Shown here: positions 1 to 10,599 of the stretch, in pieces
Position numbering within the stretch: position 1 is the first letter of the stretch
How the letters are laid out: every line of letters starts with the position of its first letter
Source of the DNA: Diorhabda sublineata
Taxonomy: Eukaryota; Arthropoda; Insecta; Coleoptera; Chrysomelidae
Direction: 5' to 3'
Assembly: GCF_026230105.1 (NCBI RefSeq)
Contig: NC_079474.1
Location: 6,148,187 to 6,212,186 of the forward strand
Length of the DNA: 64,000 bases
Notes under the pieces: generated by a model
Told to the model about the DNA's origin: nothing
Seen by the model: the letters and a program-made list of their open reading frames with translations, nothing else
Database searches by the model: none
Position numbers and translations under genes: made by a program

Positions 1-560
1 GCATTTACAGCCTCGGCAATCATCCAGACGGTCACTCGACGATCTGCACGCACAATTTGGTTGATTTTGGTTACTGTTTCCCGAGTTGAAACAGTCACAG
101 GGCGACCTGGGCGCTGGTCATCTTCTTCAGTGCTCTCTCGGCACTCACTAAAGCGCTTACAGCACTCAAAAACAGGCGCACGAGATAGAGAATTGTCTCT
201 ATAGGTCTCTTGCAACAACTTAAGCACTCAGTCGGAGTTTTTTTCAATTTAACGAGAAATTTGAGATTGATACGTTGCTCCAGTTTTTGGTCACGAGAAA
301 AAAATATGTTCGTTTCAAACCGCTACTGCACAAATACTATAATAGTGACGGGAACATGTTTTGGGACGTTCATAGAGAAGACCTTGTATTCTTTTTCTGA
401 TCTCATTTACGTGTTTTTGTAATAACTCAATTTAGGCGACTGTATAACGATTAAATTTAACTAAATTACGTTTATTACATTGTAAATACGTCGCAAAAGT
501 ATTCTAATAACCCGAACAGTATTTGTTATGTGCGTGAATTAATTTTTACATCTCAGCGTC
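1..560 (-). mobile_element. mariner N-terminal transposase fragment, cut by window edge
   Basis: Read leftwards, 1-300 codes RDQKLEQRINLKFLVKLKKT, then after a frameshift KLLQETYRDNSLSRAPVFE and RPGRPVTVSTRETVTKINQI, then ADRRVTVWMIAEAV. This is the N-terminal helix-turn-helix half of a mariner transposase, with the linker GRPV typical of the group. Sequence upstream to about 560 looks like the 5' untranslated part and TIR side. Catalytic residues would lie left of position 1. Frameshifted, so not functional as seen. Confidence 0.75.
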
Positions 561-639
561 GAAAATATAGAATATAGTCATTTACCTTTTGTTATACCAA
601 CGATTTGGACGGAACTAAAATATCATGTAAGTGATTTTT

Positions 640-1750
640 ATTTTTGTTTGATTCAAACAAAAGGCGTCACAACCAAGTCCAAACACACTGTCCAGTACCC
701 AAACTTGTCATCGGCCAACAAACCAATCCTACATACTGCCGAACTGTCTGAGCCAAAGTCTCCAAATCAATCAGACAGTCAGGATTCTGTTTCTAGTCCG
801 GAATTTGTTCTTGGTCAACCAGATATGGTTTTGGGGTCTAGATTGAACGACTGAAATTTATTTTCTCCCGGTAAAAAAATTTTTTATATCCGACATCGTG
901 ACGTTGAAAGGAAACCTTACTTTTCTAAATCAGATGATTTAGTCTATCGTGATACATTCCTGTAGTTGATTTTCGATTGTTGAGCTTTCTGTCTGTATTG
1001 TTTAGTTTTACTCACTCACCCCAAAACCCATCCTGTGTAGCTAAAATTGAGTCCACCCTTGATCTTTGGATGTTTATCTGCTTGTGATGTGTTTTCTTTG
1101 GAAATTAGTTTTTTAAATCCTCTAGTCTTATTGTTTTTGCATGTGTCAACGATTTGCTCGCAAGGCCAGTACGGTAGAGATGGATTGAAACTCCGAGCAT
1201 GAGACAAACGATGGACATAGATGGACCTTCTGCACATCTTATTAAAAAACTGCTCCAACTTAATAGACGCGAAATCCGACTAATGACCGGACTTTTCACC
1301 GGACATGATCATTTAAGGCGCCATCTTCATACCATGGGTATTACGAATGATCCGGACTGGTACATCACAGGTTTTATGCCAAAGCGACTGATCAGCTTCT
1401 AAAGGGTCATTAGTCAAGTGTGGCACGACGGACCTATTTGAAGTTCCTTGTGCTCTACGCCCCCTTGGCCGCCCACAATGCTACTACGATCTATGTTGCT
1501 ATTTTTCGTTTTTTGTAAGTAGAAGAAGACTGTGTCTTCGGCAAAATTTCCTGTTGTTGTGTACTGTGTTGCTGGTTTATCTGATGTACTCTACCCTGTG
1601 GCACCCCTGCTTGCAAAAGGAAAAAATTCGGATTTTGTTTCATGTTCATTCTGTCTTATTAGAGCAGAACAACTTCCTCTAGTTTCTAATCGAATATTCA
1701 AATTGAGGTTGCAGTTTTTGTTTCTGAAATCTATCCAACGATATTTGAAA
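640..1750 (+). mobile_element. RNase-H-type non-LTR retrotransposon 3' fragment
   Basis: At 1199-1390 the plus strand codes LLQLNRREIRLMTGLFTGHD followed by HLRRHLHTMGITNDPD, the conserved post-RNase-H tail of I/R1/Jockey-like elements (usual form L.TGH..L..HL..MG...). The expected Cys residues of the C-terminal zinc knuckle are not seen. A similar tail occurs at 8190-8400. The flanks 640-1190 and 1400-1750 are open in short frames but I cannot place them with certainty; the outer limits are approximate. Confidence 0.5.
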
Positions 1751-2165
1751 TGAACTAAAATTTATTGACAAACGGTTCCGAGTTGTGTTACTTCTACCAA
1801 TGAATTGAAGTATCTTTCCAATAACTTTACCCATTTTTGAGCATTACAAGAATTTTTCTCAATGTTTGAGATGGAAGTTTCCTTAATAGATATCCTCAGA
1901 AAGATGCCATTTACATAATCGCACCACCAACTACACTTCATAATCAATTTATGGTAATTTCCAGTACCCACAATGAGTTCTAATTAAATTTTTTCTTATT
2001 TTAAATAATTTATTGGTACAGTATACCAATGTAAATATTATAATACTCAAATGTGGTAAAATTGCAACCAAGTCACTCTGTATGGTTCGAAAAAATAAGT
2101 GATAAGTACGTGAAAAAAAAAATCAAAATGGAAGTGAGAAGATGTTTCGTGATTTTATACTTTCA
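1751..2165. other. cnn intron 5, no recognisable content
   Basis: A 69-codon minus frame (1762-1971) has no recognised relation. No tandem repeat or TIR was seen here. Confidence 0.3.
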
Positions 2166-2169
2166 ATAC

Positions 2170-2292
2170 CTCATTTTCCAAAATTTTAATTCGTTGTTGT
2201 AGTTCATTTGTTGTACTATGCGTAGCTTTACTACTGCAAAATCCAGTCGTATCGGTTCTATATGAAGTTGCTTCCGAATCATTTTTAATATC
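2170..2292 (-). CDS. cnn: cnn exon 5, probable
   Basis: The exon is 123 bases (41 codons, phase 0) between a TTTTTTAAG acceptor and a GTATTG donor. It codes a Ser/Thr-rich linker (DIKNDSEATSYRTDTTGFCS) and then ELQQRIKILENE, a heptad-like coil. It is open in the frame required by exon 4 and on the same strand. It has no motif as diagnostic as CM1, so assignment rests on splice sites, frame and coil character. The next exon lies beyond the left edge. Confidence 0.7.
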
Positions 2293-4089
2293 CTTAAAAA
2301 ACATTATTAATTATAAATTATACAGATAGACTAATATACAACAGAATTCAATATTGAACTAATAGGTGGACAAGAAGACCCAAGTTGACCGAAGAAATAA
2401 ACTCGTGGTGTTATTTGACATAGAGAAAGAGCCAGTGACATATTTTGGTAATAAGAAGCTTCTGACTAAATCCTCAACAACCGTTCCACAATAGACCGCT
2501 AATCCTTTATTGCTAGTTTAGGTACGACTAATTCATCGAATAATGCATATAAAGACAAGTAGCTAAGTCGTCCACCTACATTAGTTGGTATACAACAAAA
2601 AGTGTAAAAAGTTAAAAAAAAAATGCAAGTATTGGTACTGGCCTAGATAAAGTATAAACCCGATTGATTGGATGACAAGTAACTATACTACAAGGATTGT
2701 TTGGTGAGTAGTTTTTACGTGACTCTTCATCTCATTGTTCTGCTTCCAAAATATGAAGACTCCCAGAAGTTATTTCCTAGTGTTAGCACCTTTTCCGAGG
2801 TACCTAAGCCTTATCCTGAAATGAGCAGGAAATTTTTTCTATGGCTTGCTTGCAGAATCTTCAGTTATCGTCCTGTACCATCCCTATCGTCTTAACGGGG
2901 TATTTCACGTGGCAGTGACCACCAGTTTAATGTCGTTTCTGGACATCTCGAGAAGTTTTTCTTGGCTAATATTGTTAAAAATCTTCTGTATTGTCTTATA
3001 ATGGTAAGACTTCATCTTATGCTTTAACTATTTCTTCAGTTCGAAGATTGCAAGTTAAAACTATAATTTTGTTAGTTTCGTCTCCTCTGTTACTCAACCA
3101 AAGAGACCTATTCCTACCTACACCGTGGTCTACATATAGCGATAGTGACAACAGGTAATACCTTTAAGACTGCAGTTGATGTCTAATTGGACGATGTCCT
3201 CAGGCCAAAAAAATAAAGCTTGCGAAAATTATTAATTGGTCCATAATTGGTCTACTTCGAAGGAGTACTATAAATGCTAATGTCAGAAGTCACTCGAATT
3301 ACTTGAGTGTAATAGGGTTTATCCTCTTGTGCTTGTTTCTTACATGAAGAAAGCTCAACTAATTATTATAAATTCTGCAGCCTTAATGGAATCACCACTT
3401 CACGACCCCATGAATATTAACCCAACAACACATTCGATACATAAAGCTATCGTTCACCATGACTTTAACTTTAAGTTAGAGGGTACAGTTTACTTTCATT
3501 TGCTAAACTAAGGGCAAGCTATGCTACATACCTAGTACCACTTGGTGAGTAGTTGCCTCTAGATGTTAGTACCAACAGTTGATTTTATTCATTTCTTTCT
3601 TATTAAATATCTAAAAACATTCTAATGGTACTTTCTTCGGGTTTAAACGATCCTGAATCATTGGAAATTTCCTTTTTCTTGTTCAAATAATCAAATAAAA
3701 TACCGGACCTAATCATTTATTTCGGAAATCAAGTACGATTTCTTTTTTACTCAACATTTATAACATTTGTAGTATTTTTTTTTCGATGCATCTGTGAACT
3801 TTCTTTTAATTCTATCTTGCGCTGCTTTTATAGCAAACCCAAGACCTTAGAATATCCTCTTCAGAATAAATAGGTAAAGAACATTCAAGTACACACCAGT
3901 TAAGACAAAGTTGCAGGGGAAAGTAAATTAGCCTTATTACAACACCTACATGAATGTCCAAAAAGTTTGACACACGCATTAAAAGCCATATATAAAATAA
4001 AAACAGTCAAAAAATCTAGTCATTTTCAATTTCTACAAATATTCAACTATCTTTAGATATATACTATAGAAAAATTGGAGTTTTGAAGT
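2293..4089. other. cnn intron 4, left part: unassigned repeat-derived DNA
   Basis: AT-rich with only short frames. A block of about 70 bp at 3290-3360 (CACTCGAATTACTTGAGTG...) recurs diverged at 11032-11095, so at least that part is a dispersed repeat. No transposase or RT motif recognised. Confidence 0.4.
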
Positions 4090-4092
4090 TTA

Positions 4093-5342
4093 AGGCCGCT
4101 TGACACGGTACAAGAAATTGCATGCTTGTCGAAATATTGCACGTCGCTTGATATTAACCAAGTCTCTTTCCGCAATTGCATTATGGCGGCCACTAATAAA
4201 AATTCCAATAGTAAAAGTAAATAAAATCCTAACCTCAATTTTTGTTCAATATTTTGCGGAGGGTTTTAAAATGAGAATAATAAAAATAAGTGAGTAGCGA
4301 AGTAAAAAAATGGTCAGCGAATTGATGTCAATAATTACATCTGTTTTACTTTTGGAACCTGATGGATAGGTTGGTTGTTAAGCCAAAAAGTAACTAGATT
4401 TCTCACTAGAATTGCAGCTTGCACACAATAAAAATGACACCAAACCGCATGTGCATGCTTTTAATCAAGAAATATTGCGTCTTGCATTGCATTGCCATTT
4501 GTCTTGCATCATAAATAGCAGCCTTTAGCTGAACTTCGTCTGCGTATGCTTTTAATCAAGTAATATTGCGTCTTGCATTGCATTGCCATTTGTCTTGCAT
4601 CATAAATAGCGGCCTTTAGCCGAACTTCGTCTGCGTATGCTTTTAATCAAGTAATATTGCGTCTTGCATTGCATTGCCATTTGTCTTGAATCATAAATAG
4701 CGGCCTTTAGCTGAACTTCGTCTGCGTATGCTTTTAATCAAGAAATATTGCGTCTTGCATTGCATTGCCATTTGTCTTGCATCATAAATAGCAGCCTTTA
4801 GCCGAACTTCGTCTGCGTATGCTTTTAATCAAGTAATATTGCGTCTTGCATTGCATTGCCATTTGTCTTGAATCATAAATAGCGGCCTTTAGCTGAACAC
4901 GTCTGCGTATGCTTTTAATCAAGAAATATTGCGTCTTGCATTGCATTGCCATTTGTCTTGCATCATAAATAGCAGCCTTTAGCCGAACTTCGTCTGCGTA
5001 TGCTTTTAATCAAGTAATATTTCGTCTTGCATTGCATTGCCATTTGTCTTGAATCATAAATAGCGGCCTTTAGCTGAACTTCGTCTGCGTATGCTTTTAA
5101 TCAAGAAATATTGCGTCTTGCATTGCATTGCCATTTGTCTTGCATCATAAATAGCGGCCTTTAGCTGAACTTCGACTGCATTTGCTTTTAATCAAGAAAT
5201 ATTGCGTCTTGCATTGCATTGCACTTTGTCTTGCATCATGATTAGTGGCCTTTAGCTGAACTTCATATGCGTCTGCTTTTAATCAAGAAATATTGCGTCT
5301 GGCATTGCATTGCACTTCGTCTTGCATCATGTCAAGCGGCCT
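4093..5342. mobile_element. non-autonomous PIF/Harbinger-type element with internal tandem repeats
   Basis: The left end AGGCCGCTTGACA.GGTACAAGA and the reverse complement of the right end AGGCCGCTTGACATGATGCA match closely, giving TIRs of about 20-25 bp. Both ends are flanked by TTA (4090-4092 and 5343-5345), the TWA target duplication of PIF/Harbinger. The 1,250-bp element has no transposase. Most of it is the ten-unit 91-bp array described separately. It lies wholly in cnn intron 4. Superfamily assignment rests on the TSD and the GGCC-type terminus, so it is probable, not proven. Confidence 0.75.
4453..5342. repeat. ten 91-bp tandem repeats inside the Harbinger-type element
   Basis: The anchor CTTGCATTGCATTG recurs at 4481, 4572, 4663, 4754, 4845, 4935, 5026, 5117, 5208 and 5299 (CTGGCATT in the last): a period of 91 bp, once 90. 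Each unit ends in ...GCGGCCTTTAGC, a copy of the element's own right terminus plus target-like TTTA. Units 4-7 alternate two variants (AAGAAAT/GCATCAT...AGCAGCC and AAGTAAT/GAATCAT...AGCGGCC), a 182-bp higher-order repeat showing recent dimer-wise expansion. Only the last unit keeps the exact TIR sequence GTCAAGCGGCC. Confidence 0.95.
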
Positions 5343-5416
5343 TTAGGAAACAAATGCCTATTACTTCTACATACAGTTTGCTAAAGTAACTAAAAATATC
5401 AATCAATGCTACGTAC

Positions 5417-5587
5417 CTGCAACTGTACTCTGAGGTCTTCTTGTTCTTGTTTATACATGTTCAACTGGTATTCCTTCTCCGCTGCATATTTTTTGTGTTC
5501 TTCGTCTTGTAGTTCCATCGCTTTAACAGCTTGGCACAGCAGATCCTGTTTTTCCTCCATTTCTTTTTTTAAATTCGCATAGTCAAC
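5417..5587 (-). CDS. cnn: cnn exon 4, coiled coil
   Basis: The exon is 171 bases (57 codons, phase 0 at both ends) between an AAG acceptor and a GTACGT donor. It codes VDYANLKKEMEEKQDLLCQA followed by a Lys/Glu/Gln-rich helix ending RVQLQ. The order HIELQ | V..LKKE..EKQDLLCQA.KAMEL is the pattern that follows CM1 in centrosomins, which confirms the exon 3-4 junction. Predicted coiled coil, continuing the scaffold rod. The Harbinger-type element at 4093-5342 ends only 75 bp downstream of the donor side. Confidence 0.92.
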
Positions 5588-5789
5588 CTTAGAAAATTAA
5601 TTAAGGAAATGTTTATACAGATTTACATTTTTGTTTCATTTGATTTGATTCTATCACTGCATAAGTAAAAGAAAGGAATTGTTTCAAACTGCAATATTAT
5701 AGCTGTCTACCAGTTCTCGAAAATATGTCCAAAAATAGCAAAATATATATGGGGTTTAGGAGGAAAATAGTCTAAAAAAGTTTTGATAT

Positions 5790-6535
5790 ACTGTTAGGGA
5801 TATAAGAGCCTGAATTTATTTTTTAACTCCAAGACACTTTATAACACAATTATAAGTATAAGATTATAAAAGCTGTAAGAAACTTATACTGATATGAATT
5901 CGAGATCCATACATTTTTGCGATTCATTGAAGGGAGTTTGTGACATAATACACAGTTCAAAATTATTAAAACTTGTAAGGAAGTTCAAATAAAGTTATGT
6001 TACAAATCTTAGTAATATGGGATCCACAAAATCATTCTAATAATTGACCTTGAGGCAGTTTATGACACAATAACATTACAAAATAAGTAAATGCTGTAAG
6101 GCATTTTAAGATTAACCATACTGGACACATTGAGGGTACGGGATCGATGAGTTTATCCTATTCATTGACATCAAGGCAGTTTTTAATTCAAAACATAGTA
6201 CAGAATTATTAAAAGTTGCGAGGAACTTCAAATATACAAATAACAGAAATAAAAGATCCTCAAATTTATTCGTATTAATTTCAAGGCAGTTTGTGACACA
6301 TATGTAAAAGCTGTAAAGAACGGGGTAACATTTGCGAGCTTTAAGAATATGGGATCTCTACATTTGTGCAATTCCTTGACTAAGGGAGTTTTTGACATCA
6401 TTCATAATACAGAATTATTAAAGTAAGGATCTTCAAGAAACGTTATGTTACAAATTTTAGGAATGAGATCCACAAATGCATTATAATCATTGACTTTAAG
6501 GCAGTTTATGACACAATAAACAACACAAAATTATA
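5790..6535 (+). repeat. degenerate tandem repeat derived from reverse-transcriptase motif A
   Basis: Units of about 100-122 bp, marked by GTTTATGACA-like anchors at 5837, 5936, 6058, 6179, 6289, 6388 and 6504, resume after the mariner with an eighth at 7570. Several translate on the plus strand to the same peptide: unit 7 IIIDFKAVYDTINNTKL, unit 3 ILIIDLEAVYDTI, unit 4 FILFIDIKAVFNS, unit 8 FVLFINFNVAYDTINRAK. That is RT palm motif A ((F)IDFKAAYDTI) of non-LTR elements followed by a LKAVRNFK-like helix. A piece of an RT gene seems to have become a tandem array. Lies in cnn intron 3. Confidence 0.75.
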
Positions 6536-7434
6536 AAAAACGGGATGGGCCAGAAAGGCTAACGATTTTACAAACTCTCTTTCGTTTGAACGTTATGAGA
6601 GGAGTCGCGATGGATCACTTCACCGGAGCGTAACGTGCATTCTGCATTAAACCTTACAAAAATGACGATTCGTGAGCTATTGTTTCGACGTGAGTTTGGT
6701 TTACATAACATAAATCAGTGTCAGAGGTAAAGTGTGATTCGATCGTGGGTCATAAAGTTCGACTCTCAATCAGAAGCCTACGGGAAGCCCAAGATCAACA
6801 AGAACAGAAGACATAATTCAACAAGGTAGAGCTTCAGTTCAACGTAATCCTGGTCTATCGACTCGCAAGCGATCAGCCGAGGTATCCAGAACATCTTTGC
6901 GTCGAATTTTGTCGAAAGATCTGGAATTACGCCAAATGATTTAATATTGAGACGAGCTTTTGTTGAAATAATGTTGGAACGCTTTCAGAGTTTCAACAAT
7001 ATTCTGTTCTCCGACGAAGCCCATTTTCACTTAAATGGGCATGTCAATAGACAGAATTGCCGTTACTGGGCTGCAGAGGATCCACCTGCAAAACATCCAA
7101 AGCCTCTGCATTCGTCGGAAGTAACCGTTTGGGCGGCCATATCAGCGCACGGAATTATCGTACCGTATTTCTTTCAAAATCAACAGGGGCAATCTGTCAC
7201 TGTAAAATGTGAACGATGCGTAGCCATGTTAAGGGATTTTTTCTTTCCGCAACTGCAACAATTTGAAGCCTATAATCGTACCACAAGGTTTCAACAAGAT
7301 GGCGCGATATGTCATGTTTCTAATGCCTCTTTGACGGTCATTAACCAGATGTTTGCTGGGAAACTGATATCTCGCCGAGGTGACATTGCATTGCATTTTT
7401 ATAAATTCGCAAAACTTTCTGGCCCACCACCCTG
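6536..7434 (+). mobile_element. mariner-like element with TIRs, inserted in the RT-derived array
   Basis: The left end (GGGATGGGCCAGAAAG) and the reversed right end (CAGGGTGGTGGGCCAGAAAG) form TIRs, with TA at the right boundary and a plausible TA at 6534-6535. The reading at 6947-7471 starts with a divergent N-terminal part and contains the DDE block NNILFSDEAHFHLNGHVNRQ (first D), CRYWAAEDPP, VTVWAAISAHGI and TRFQQDGAICH (second D). The third-D region (SPDL.PLDFFLWG) is missing and the frame is broken near ISRRGDIA. The HTH part upstream carries stops. A decayed copy of the DD41D-like group. Confidence 0.8.
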
Positions 7435-7436
7435 TA

Positions 7437-7610
7437 TTACAAAAGCTATGAGAAACTTTAGGAAACTTTAAGAAAAATTTCACAGCAAAGCAACTTCAAG
7501 AAAATTTAAATTGCAAACCTTTACGAATATGGGATTTCTATGTTTGTTTTATTCATTAACTTTAATGTAGCTTATGACACAATAAACAGAGCAAAATAAT
7601 TTATAAAAAA
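7437..7610 (+). repeat. continuation of the RT-derived array after the mariner
   Basis: AAAAGCTATGAGAAACTT just right of the mariner is the same unit segment as AAAAGCTGTAAGAAACTT at 5867. An eighth motif-A unit (FVLFINFNVAYDTINRAK) follows at about 7540-7595. This shows the array existed before the mariner landed. Confidence 0.7.
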
Positions 7611-7676
7611 ATTTATAAAATATATACTATGAATAATAAGAATCTCTCTCCAATTATCAACAGGTGCACAACTTAC

Positions 7677-7867
7677 TTGTAATTCTATATGTTTCTTAAC
7701 AATATTATCCTTATCTAAAGTAAAATTGCTGCCCATCTTTTCTTCTAAAAAATATATTCTAAGTTTAAGATTAAAATTTTCTTTTTTGAGGTTGGTAAGT
7801 TGTTCTTCAAATTCTTTGACAGATCGTCCACGCATAGGTCCGCTGGGAGACCGAAGACCCATCGTAT
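7677..7867 (-). CDS. cnn: cnn exon 3, CM1 (gamma-TuRC binding) motif
   Basis: The acceptor TTTTCTTTCAG is followed by 191 bases and a perfect GTAAGT donor at 7676-7671. The exon codes a short Ser/Gly/Arg stretch (MGLRSPSGPMRGRSVKE), then EEQLTNLKKENFNLKLRIYF and LEEKMG, the Centrosomin Motif 1, then KDNIVKKHIELQ. In the family CM1 binds gamma-tubulin complexes; the Phe in ENFNLKLRIYF is part of the diagnostic core. An internal Met opens the exon-3 frame four bases after the acceptor, so a shorter start is possible, but exons 1 and 2 or the alternative exon extend it upstream. This exon is the strongest single piece of evidence for the gene. Confidence 0.95.
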
Positions 7868-8189
7868 CTGAAAGAAAATTATTGTTAAATTACAACAAAT
7901 TACTTGACCTCCAAAATCAGTGAAAGTTGTTCAATTGTACCACGATTTTGTTTTGAAAAATACAAATTTTTAACCCTCTTCTGAGTAAACAGAAGTTTCT
8001 TTTCTTAAGTTATTATTAAATATAATGTTCAACGTAAAGAACTGAGGAATTAAATGCTTGGCTCAATAAGAAAATATCAAAATATCCCGAACAATCCCGC
8101 AAAAATTTGGCATAGCAAATCTGCTATTATTTATTCGGGAAATTTCTATATTGCGAGATTGGCGACAAAAGCAAGGATGAATCTGACCC

Positions 8190-8400
8190 GCTTCAGATTG
8201 GGATCAATCAAGCTAAAGCTGCCTCCCTTGCCAAACTACTGCTCCACTGGCACGAATTTCAACTGGTGGAAGGCCTTTTAATTGGACACGGTCTTCTAAT
8301 TCGCCATCTACACACTATGGGCATCGCGGACAATCCGGAATATCGCTGGCGCATAGAGGAGGAATAAACCGCACACCACGTCAAGTGACGTCAAAAGGTT
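8190..8400 (+). mobile_element. RNase-H-type non-LTR retrotransposon tail fragment
   Basis: Codes AKLLLHWHEFQLVEGLLIGH then GLLIRHLHTMGIADNPEYRW and a stop, related at DNA and protein level to 1199-1390 (shared HLHTMGI). The zinc-knuckle Cys residues are replaced. The limits are approximate, and 7990-8190 upstream is unassigned. Confidence 0.5.
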
Positions 8401-8569
8401 CAAGTAAAGGTGCCTGGTTGGCTTTTCAAAAGATATCGGCCTTTGAAATTTCAAAGGGGGAACGACGCACCTATCAGAAAGCATATGTGCTCAACTGTCC
8501 TTGACAATTTTACTATGAACTATGAAGAAATGGGAAACTTTCGAGAAACTTTACAAAAATTTTGGAAAA

Positions 8570-9460
8570 AATATATTTATTTTTTATCGTAATCTCCTTT
8601 TAGCTCCATACACTTTTCCCAGCGATGTTCATTAAGTTCATTGTTAAAAAAGCTTTGACCACCGAGCCACGGACGTGTTAGCTGCTGCATTGTTTTGATG
8701 CAAAAAATACTTTATTAGTCAAATGCGCCTGCTTTCTTCGCTCAAACGTTGCAATAAATTCGCATAATACTTGCCATTAATAGTTTTTCCATTTTCAAGA
8801 TAGACAGATAAATTTATCCCACGCGCATCGCAAAAAACCGACGCCATGAGCTTGCCTAGAGATGGATGGTCTTTGCCATCCTTGGAGCCGGTTCTCCCTT
8901 CTCAATCCATTGTTTTGATTGTTCTTTCACGTTACACCCATGTTTATGGAACGGTGCAAATATTCGATAATATTTCTGTGAAACGTTGCCAAATACTCGA
9001 TGGAAACATCTTCATGACACTGTTTTTGTTCCATTGGGAGCAAACGCGTCACCCATCTTGCGCACAACTTACTCATGTCCAAATTTTCAGTTAATATGCG
9101 ATGTACCGCACTTTTTGAAATGCCTAATATCTCAGCTAGCTCGCGCACTTTTCAGTCGAGGATCAACCAGTACATTTCTGGATTTGTCACCTCATTTGGT
9201 TGACCACTGCGATGCTGATCGTCGCAGGTCGTACGGCCTCGTTTAAATTCTGCTGTACAATATTTTACTGTTGATAACGACGGAGCAGTCTCACCCAGAG
9301 TATAATCTAATTCAGCTTTTATATTGGTTAGGCTAACGCATTTCAAATAAAAATATTGTATCAAATAACGATGACCTATTTTTTCCATATTTACAACTAT
9401 TGATGGTTGCCAAACAAATACTAAACAACGTAACGTCTTCAAACTTGAAGCATTGTGTAC
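8570..9460 (-). mobile_element. mariner (irritans-like) transposase pseudogene
   Basis: Reading leftwards from about 9390: MEKIGHRYLIQYFYLKCVSL, then APSLSTVKYCTAEFKRGR and RSGQPNEVTNPEM (first HTH and linker), then after a frameshift VRELAEILGISKSAVHRILT and MSKLCARWVTRLL (second HTH), then scattered DDE-domain pieces, and near 8600-8670 LGG.SFFNNELNEH..GKSV, the usual C-terminal LGGKSFFNNEL...RW.KC region. The stretch around the second and third catalytic Asp is largely lost. Family resemblance is to Himar-type mariners. Lies in cnn intron 2, just upstream of exon 3. Confidence 0.8.
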
Positions 9461-9769
9461 TTCAGTGGTATTTTTCGAGCCGCTATTTCTAGTTCAGGTC
9501 AGGTACTTATGGGACCATCCTAATAGTTGGAATTTCTGGAAACGTGTTGGTGATATTTATACTGTTTACTGGTACAACTATACCCTCACTCATAATTAGA
9601 CTACCTGAGATGAGTTTCAATAACCAAGTAAAGTTTATCTTCGACCTTTGAAGACCAAAATTTGGTTATCGAAGCACGCGTGTAATTATGTAGTGGTAGC
9701 AGTAAAAAGTGCGTCCAATATGTCGTTCATGATACAACTATTGTGATACCACCAAGTGATGTCTTCCTC

Positions 9770-10170
9770 TTTCTTTTTAGTGTGGCGCAGTGGACTGTGA
9801 CGCATCGCGTTTTCGCTGTTGAACATTCGACACCTGGTTGCAACACAATACTTGGTTGGGTTGCATATTTTCGTACAACTGGATCAGTTATGAAGCAGAA
9901 ATAGTCTGGTCATCCACGCAGAGCGCGACCTTTACAATATGTCGACAGAGTTAGGGCGTCGGTTCTTCCAAGTCCACGCTACTCCACTAGGTGGCGCGCT
10001 CCAATTCTGAACGGTAATTGTCAAGAATAATAGAAAACCTCGAAGAAAGACTTTTGATGTGTATCGACGTAGAAGGACGCCATCTGTATGAAGTAATCTC
10101 CTAAAAGTGATCAGTTCACTAAAAACAGTGCATATCGATATTCCAATGAACAAAGTAATAAATTGGATAA
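9770..10170 (+). mobile_element. mariner-like N-terminal fragment (DD41D-like group)
   Basis: The plus strand codes THRVFAVEHSTPGCNTILGW then VAYFRTTGSVMKQ, a stop, and SGHPRRARPLQYVDRVRASV and LPSPRYSTRWRAPILN. This is the HTH/linker pattern '..RW..KFR.TGSV..K..GRPR..RT.ENV.RVR.SV..SPRRS.R..A..L' of the group that also supplied 6536-7434. No DDE domain follows. It stops 325 bp before the alternative cnn exon. Confidence 0.6.
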
Positions 10171-10494
10171 TCTAAACATTGTATTCATGTGAGTCCATTC
10201 TGTATGTAATTGATATAAAGCAAATTATATTGGTTTGAAATTCATGCGTTCTTTTTGGTCCACCTTCTAATTGGTACTCTTTTAATTTTTTTTCTTCGAA
10301 TGTATACGTTCTCGGAAGACCATTAAGACATAATTTTTTAATAAAACTCAAAGCTCGGAATTTATCTCTTTATCTTTACTTGAATTTGAAAAATTTTAGT
10401 GAAATCACCGTTTAGTAGTGATATATCCTAAGAGGGTAGGCTAAAGAAATTTTGTAAGAAATTATAATTAAGAAATAAATCGGAAAAAAATTAC

Positions 10495-10594
10495 CGGTTT
10501 CATCTGTGTCTGATTCTGCATCGTCAAAAGATGTTTGCGAACTGTAAATTGATAGTTTTGACGGGTTCGTGTCTGGTCCATTACTCAATTCCAT
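10495..10594 (-). CDS. cnn: cnn alternative first exon
   Basis: ATG at 10594-10592 starts 33 codons (MELSNGPDTNPSK...) plus one base, ending at a GTAATT donor. The C-terminal half is acidic (DDAESDTDET). There is no convincing acceptor just before the ATG, so it looks like a first exon with its own promoter and not a cassette exon. Its left-over G plus AT of exon 3 gives Asp, keeping the CM1 frame open. Exon 2 delivers the same phase, so the two N-termini are mutually exclusive alternatives. Drosophila cnn is known to use alternative promoters and N-termini, which makes this plausible; transcript support is needed to be sure. This isoform would keep CM1. Confidence 0.72.
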
Positions 10595-10599
10595 TCCGT

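Noticed and set aside
1762..1971. Further cnn exon
   Set aside because: No acceptor/donor pair with the phase 0 needed after exon 5, and no coil or family resemblance.
4453..5342. CRISPR-like array (regular 91-bp spacing)
   Set aside because: Units are contiguous near-identical repeats without unique spacers, inside a TIR element in a eukaryotic intron.
6947..7471. 174-codon transposase as an active gene
   Set aside because: Upstream HTH half contains stops, the third-Asp region is absent and the frame leaves the family before the end.
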